Below are positions 59,561-64,000 of a DNA stretch of 64,000 nucleotides, in pieces. The first letter of the stretch is position 1. Every line of letters starts with the position of its first letter. The translations under genes were made by a program, and so were the position numbers. The notes under the pieces are model-generated. The model searched no databases, was not told the DNA's origin, and saw only the letters and a program-made list of their open reading frames with translations. This DNA is from Bolinopsis microptera. Taxonomy: Eukaryota; Ctenophora; Tentaculata; Lobata; Bolinopsidae. The DNA lies in assembly GCF_026151205.1 (NCBI RefSeq), contig NC_087076.1, positions 14,741,675 to 14,805,674 of the forward strand, given 5' to 3'.

Positions 59561-60994
59561 TATGGTCCAGAATTGGTATTGTTCTTTCTTACTAAACACT
59601 AGTTACAGGTATATACACGCAAAGCAGATGTATTTAATACATTAAGTACCAGAGCAGATCATCACAGAGCCATTAATTTCCTAGAGAAAAAAAAAGAGGA
59701 AATATTATCACAGACACTGCTAACATGTGTAATGTGTATAAACAATGTGTGGTATGTAAACATGATATAGATAGCGGATGACACAGACAGTAAACACTCT
59801 AATTTATGATAAACAATTAGCTAATTTGCATTAGCAGTTAAATCAGCAGGATATGGTTAAGAGTAAATACAGTATTTGGCTGAGTAGCCATTTGAGTGAT
59901 ATCGTTCGTGATGTACAGAACAAACATTATGAACTAAAACTGTGACATACTGGGCATTTTACTTAAACCGATATTTTACAATCTCATTCGAGGGCGTTGC
60001 TCTGAAATCTTATCTTATGACCACTTATAAGGTTACACAATAATATTATGCACATCAACGTAATATGTACCAATATCATACATTATAATATTATATCATG
60101 GCATTATAAAATGTCGTAAAGTACAAATATTGATAAGATGAAATATCTTGTGGACAGAATATGATAGATTTGGAGGATAAAGTTTTCTGGAAACTGACGA
60201 TTTTGAAACCGGATAGAACACTGGAAACATTCAATAAAACAAGGATTAGCAGGTTGAAAATAATCAATATCACAAACGTTCACAGCATTATGTATTGGGC
60301 TATAATACATCGGATTTACACGACCTGAGTCACGTGGGAATTTTACAGTGCGTTAAGTTTGAATGGTGGATATTAAATATTCGACAAGCATTCCCTCTCC
60401 AACATCTATAAACTCTGAGCTCTCAAATCAGAACTATTGATCGTTTAATTAAAATAGATTCACCTAATTTGCATTGTTTGCCTAAAGGTGTATACTGTAT
60501 GTACTTTGATGGGCAAAACAATTAATAACTGCAACAACTAATGAAATCATTCAATAATTTAAAGAAAACTTGTTAGGTCAAAACATTCCATCAAAGACAG
60601 GACAGTTATTTTAAAAAGCGCATTATATTATATTTAAACGGAAATAAAGATAATCCATAGCAAAAGCTAAAGATCGATAATTTTTGAAAACAATTTTGAC
60701 ATAGTATAGTTCGCTAGAGACAATTTAGTATTATTTAATTCATTACAAATTTAATCAAGTCGTAGATATCGATTCTCTAATTTACCCCATTAATAAAAAT
60801 CAAGACATCGAAAGGACCAGCTATCTAAATCACACACGTCACGTGACGTCACACGAACAAAAGTACCACCTCAGAGAAAAGAGCATGCGCTAGAATAACC
60901 ATGCAAGAAGACGACGAGTTCCAGTCCCCAAATTAATTCCCGGAGAGTCCCCTCTCATCACCACACAAGTATCAGTAACACCACTACACAAACA
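59561..60994. other. AT-rich intergenic DNA, nothing recognised
   Basis: No coding or structural feature is supported. Short frames at 60091-60310 are chance. The right part is probably the ArfGAP1 3' UTR, with CpG/CACGTG-like motifs at 60835-60860. Confidence 0.45.
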
Positions 60995-62494
60995 CTAGTC
61001 CCCTTTACCACCTGTCTTCTTCCTCCGACTCCTCGGCTTGCTCTCCGCTTTCCAATCCTCGTCCCACCCGTCGTTCAGCCACTCGTCCAGATCTCCTGGT
61101 GCTTCCTGTTTCTTGGAGTTGGGATCCAGCCCGAAGATGTCCTGGTTTGCGGGGCCCCTGTTGGTCACCCCGGAGCTGTATTGAGAGTTGCTACTAGCGC
61201 TGTAGGAGTTGCTGGAGGAGTAAGGGTCACTGACGGACATGTTTCCCATGTTGGAGGAGAGACTGGTGGGGTCGCCCATAGCGTTATTCTGGTAACTTCC
61301 TCCTCCTCCACCCCCTCCACCTCCTCCTCCATCCCCTCCACCTGTGTTCCCAAACCCAGTACTGGAGTTACTGTAACTGTTGTTGCTACCCACGCTGTTA
61401 CCGTAGCCGTAACCCTTGTTGTACTTATCGTTCACACTATTCCAGCCTTTCTCAGAGTAACTGGCAATAAGGGTGGCTCCTTGAGAACCCAACTGAGCGG
61501 CTTTAGTGGACATGTTGCTTAGGGACGCCTTCATGTTCGACTGGAATGCGGGGTCAACAACTTTAGCTGCAGTGGGTTTGATGTAGTTTTCGTTCACTTC
61601 CAATGCTTTGGAACCTGCAGCACGTGCTAGAGATGACGCGCCGGTAGCCAGCGCAGAGCCCCAGTATGACAAAGTATCAATATACTCATTGTTAGCTTGG
61701 GGCTGTGGGGCAGGTGTGCTGCCGAATCCTACATACTTGCCTCCCTGGGAAGGAGGAAGATTATCAGCTCGGCCCTGGTTCTGCTCCATCTTGTTAGCTA
61801 GGAACTGATCACGTGCCTGTAGTTGAGTGTTCCCTCCGTACGTGTACACCTCGGAGCTGTTGTTCCCACTCTGGAAGCCGCCGGAGCTGCTGTTGTTGTA
61901 ACCTCCTCCTCCGCTGTTACCACCTCCATTGTAGGATGACTGGTTACTGATGTTGTTGTAGCTGTTTGATGAGTACGAGTGGTTGGATGATGTGTCTCTC
62001 GCACTTAGATTTGATTTAGTGGATGGTTCGTCGTGACCTTGAAGTAGAGCTGGAGAAGATCTGTTTTCTTTGGCACGATACATTGAAGATGAAGACGAGG
62101 AAACTTTGGCTGTTGAGGGATCCCAGGGTCGCCCCTCGCTCTCGCACTTCACCTTGTCCCGCCACAGCTCTGCGGCTGGAGTGTTGTATTTCTGAGTAAT
62201 AGGCATGGTTGAGCTCCAGCCAGGTTGGGACTCTAAAAACTTTCTAGCTTTATCATTCCCACCAACTTTCATTTTGGCCAGCTCGGTGTCCTTCCACTTG
62301 TCCATAGTGAGAGATCTCACGAAAGACAGGTGAACTCCAACACTTCGATGTTTTCCAGAACATTCCAAGCAGATGAAGATGGCGAGGGACACACTAGCCC
62401 ACTGAGGGTTCCTGGTGTTGCACTCGAAACATAGGTTGTTGGAGTCTCGGGGTCGGAGCTCTCCCAAGAGCCGCCTCGAGCGTGGACTGGCCAT
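60995..62494 (-). CDS. ARFGAP1: ADP-ribosylation factor GTPase-activating protein 1
   Basis: A single 499-aa frame starts at an ATG in good context (catcATGGCC). Residues 1-125 form the ArfGAP domain: a zinc finger of Cys22, Cys25, Cys42 and Cys45 (CX2CX16CX2C), the catalytic arginine finger Arg50, and the ArfGAP1-type sequence VGVHLSFVRSLTMDKW. A Ser/Asn/Gly-rich linker follows. Residues about 270-350 (WGSALATGASSLARAAG, then KGWNSVNDKY) correspond to the amphipathic curvature-sensing (ALPS) region that targets Golgi/COPI membranes. The acidic tryptophan C-terminus (GWDEDW) is also typical. The role is hydrolysis of GTP on Arf1 in COPI vesicle traffic. Unlike the other host genes here, the whole coding sequence lacks introns. 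Confidence 0.93.
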   Translation of the reverse strand: MASPRSRRLLGELRPRDSNNLCFECNTRNPQWASVSLAIFICLECSGKHRSVGVHLSFVRSLTMDKWKDTELAKMKVGGNDKARKFLESQPGWSSTMPITQKYNTPAAELWRDKVKCESEGRPWDPSTAKVSSSSSSMYRAKENRSSPALLQGHDEPSTKSNLSARDTSSNHSYSSNSYNNISNQSSYNGGGNSGGGGYNNSSSGGFQSGNNSSEVYTYGGNTQLQARDQFLANKMEQNQGRADNLPPSQGGKYVGFGSTPAPQPQANNEYIDTLSYWGSALATGASSLARAAGSKALEVNENYIKPTAAKVVDPAFQSNMKASLSNMSTKAAQLGSQGATLIASYSEKGWNSVNDKYNKGYGYGNSVGSNNSYSNSSTGFGNTGGGDGGGGGGGGGGGSYQNNAMGDPTSLSSNMGNMSVSDPYSSSNSYSASSNSQYSSGVTNRGPANQDIFGLDPNSKKQEAPGDLDEWLNDGWDEDWKAESKPRSRRKKTGGKGD

Positions 62495-63185
62495 GATGGT
62501 GCACTACTATAATTTCATTGGGCCTAAATCTGGGATAAATAGGTTGTTAAACAATATCATAAGATCTATACAATTACTTTGTGAATGTTGATGCATTTTG
62601 CGAAGAAACATTAAAAAAATCAAAATTATAATCATGAAATTTTAATGATTTATTTTAAAGAAGAAATACAATTTTGATAACGTCATTGATGAAGGGTCAA
62701 TGAAGGGTTACAATTGGTATAATACATACAAAACTTGCATAATATACAATATTATAATGTTTTAAAATGTTTAGTAAATTTTGTTTTCGTAACTATATTT
62801 CTTCAGGACGTTACAGAAGGACTTAATTTAATGTAGTTTGAGGAGTCCTCACGTCCAACAATGGCATTTCTCTGGTCGCTAATATAACACGAAATTCTAA
62901 GAAACACGTCCTATTAATAACAACTTTAACTTAATGAAAGCTACCTAAATATAAACTGATGCAGTAACAAGAAACAACCAATAAGTGCACAGCACATCAT
63001 ATTATACCACAACTAAAAATGTAGTTTATAAAAAACGGGATCCTTGAAAGAACACGCATTTCAAATTAGGACTACACATTTATATATTAATAATATATCT
63101 GAAGTTTAAACGTAATTCAATTTTTATAATTGAACCTTTAATTCCAAAATTAGATATTTTCCCTGAATTGCACTAAACGTAAATT
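62495..63185. other. Intergenic spacer between M13 peptidase and ArfGAP1
   Basis: AT-rich. A minus-strand AATAAA (plus TTTATT, about 62652-62657) is a possible polyadenylation signal for the upstream peptidase gene. The ArfGAP1 promoter should lie in 62495-62700. Nothing else seen. Confidence 0.4.
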
Positions 63186-64000
63186 TTACCAAATCTTAGA
63201 TCTCTTAGCATCCTCAAGGAACATTGGATCTTCGGAACTAACATCAAACAAATCATAAAACTGAGCCACATTCTTTACTATACCGTTCACTCTAAGATGT
63301 CCCGGGCTGTGGGGATCCATGATGATTCTTCTCTTTGCTTCCTCTTCTTTGATATTATTCCTCCAGATAACAGCCCATGCGTAGAAAACCTTCTTCATTT
63401 CTTCTCTCTTCTCCTCTTCAGAACGGTTCTCTTCTTCCATCATGCCAGCAAGAGCTTCAAGAGATATGCTCAGTCCTCCCAAATCTGCAATGTTTTCACC
63501 CAAACAGAGATCTCCCTTTACGTTCATGCCATAAATTTGGTACTCATCAAAATGAACCTTGAGTTTTTCAGAGCACTCGTTGAACTTCTTCTCGTCTTCC
63601 TCAGTCCACCATTGTGCCAAGTTTCCCGCGTGATCAAACTTTGCTCCTTTATCATCGAAACCATGAGTTATCTCATGACAGATAACAGCTCCAATACCAC
63701 CGAAGTTTGAAGCAACAGCAGCATCTTTGTTGTACATGGGGGGCTGGATGATTCCTGCTGGAAATACAATTTCGTTCTGAGTGGGGTTGTAGTAAGCATT
63801 TACGGTTTGCGGGGTCATGTGCCACTCAGTTTTATCCACTGGTTTGTAACATTTAGCCATCTCCTTATTGGTGTGCCACATTTGGCAGATGATGATGTTC
63901 TCACAGAAATGCTTTGCTCCCAGGTTCAAAGTGCTGTGATCTTCCCACTTGTCGGGGTATCCAATCTTAACCACAAATGTTCCTAACTTTTTCAATGCCT
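63186..64000 (-). CDS. M13-family zinc metallopeptidase, PepO-like, 3' part
   Basis: The gene runs off the right edge; about 270 C-terminal residues are visible with no intron. The zinc site is complete: HEITHGFDD (HExxH) and GENIADLGG (third ligand Glu and following Asp), 56 residues apart. The preceding MTPQTVNAYYNPTQNEIVFP and the RVNG motif near the end bind substrate in this family. The product should cleave oligopeptides. Wording such as TPQTVNAYYNP, GENIADLGG and the final KRSKIW, without the CxxW cysteine of animal neprilysins, is closer to bacterial PepO than to neprilysin/ECE. The N-terminus, and so any signal peptide or membrane anchor, is outside the window. Confidence 0.9.
   Translation of the reverse strand, partial: ALKKLGTFVVKIGYPDKWEDHSTLNLGAKHFCENIIICQMWHTNKEMAKCYKPVDKTEWHMTPQTVNAYYNPTQNEIVFPAGIIQPPMYNKDAAVASNFGGIGAVICHEITHGFDDKGAKFDHAGNLAQWWTEEDEKKFNECSEKLKVHFDEYQIYGMNVKGDLCLGENIADLGGLSISLEALAGMMEEENRSEEEKREEMKKVFYAWAVIWRNNIKEEEAKRRIIMDPHSPGHLRVNGIVKNVAQFYDLFDVSSEDPMFLEDAKRSKIW

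Overview
The window is animal genomic DNA: about 38% GC by eye, spliced genes with GT-AG introns, many retroelements and many small TIR elements. Metazoan markers are a ribosomal protein S6 gene, a SACM1L-type phosphoinositide phosphatase, ArfGAP1, a MEIOC-like gene and non-LTR retrotransposons. From memory, the LINE at 12.6-15.4 kb resembles elements seen in cnidarian (hydrozoan) gene models, so a non-bilaterian invertebrate is my best guess, held loosely.

Layout. 1-1.7 kb: GC-rich interspersed repeats, including a tiny MITE with an 8-bp target duplication. 1692-11199: one 9.5-kb element with 26-bp perfect terminal inverted repeats and a 3-bp ATA duplication; inside is a mirror-like array of about 430-bp and 1.55-kb repeats plus foldback modules, with no convincing gene. 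11.3-12.0 kb: a foldback-type inverted repeat. 12.6-15.4 kb: a broken LINE, frameshifted by a second copy of the tiny MITE. 18.6-33.4 kb (minus): a 10-exon MEIOC-like gene (515 aa). 34.9-39.0 kb (plus): a complete six-exon RPS6 (240 aa) with a poly-G-capped MITE in intron 2. 39-49.5 kb: repeat-rich DNA with LINE fragments, a hAT-type MITE, remnants of a zinc-finger-like gene, and a 1.9-kb TIR element swollen by GGA-rich and GGACATTGGC-type satellites. 51.2-54.5 kb (minus): complete eight-exon SACM1L (573 aa). 55.1-59.5 kb (plus): an apparently intact CR1-like LINE. 61.0-62.5 kb (minus): single-exon ArfGAP1. 63.2 kb to the end (minus): 3' part of an M13 zinc metallopeptidase of PepO-like character.

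The host genes are housekeeping or germline genes and do not form a pathway, although SACM1L and ArfGAP1 both act at the ER/Golgi interface. The most unusual content is mobile and structural: (i) recurrent perfect hairpins closed by a C(GAA)G triloop, clustered in the first 2 kb; (ii) an 80-100 bp MITE family carrying those hairpins, with two perfect 8-bp target duplications; (iii) the 9.5-kb mirror-array element; (iv) several elements whose ends are poly-G/poly-C runs.

Limits: exon boundaries were derived by eye from reading frame, splice consensus and remembered homologues. Repeat boundaries are approximate unless a target duplication fixes them. I saw no tRNA, rRNA or snRNA gene.
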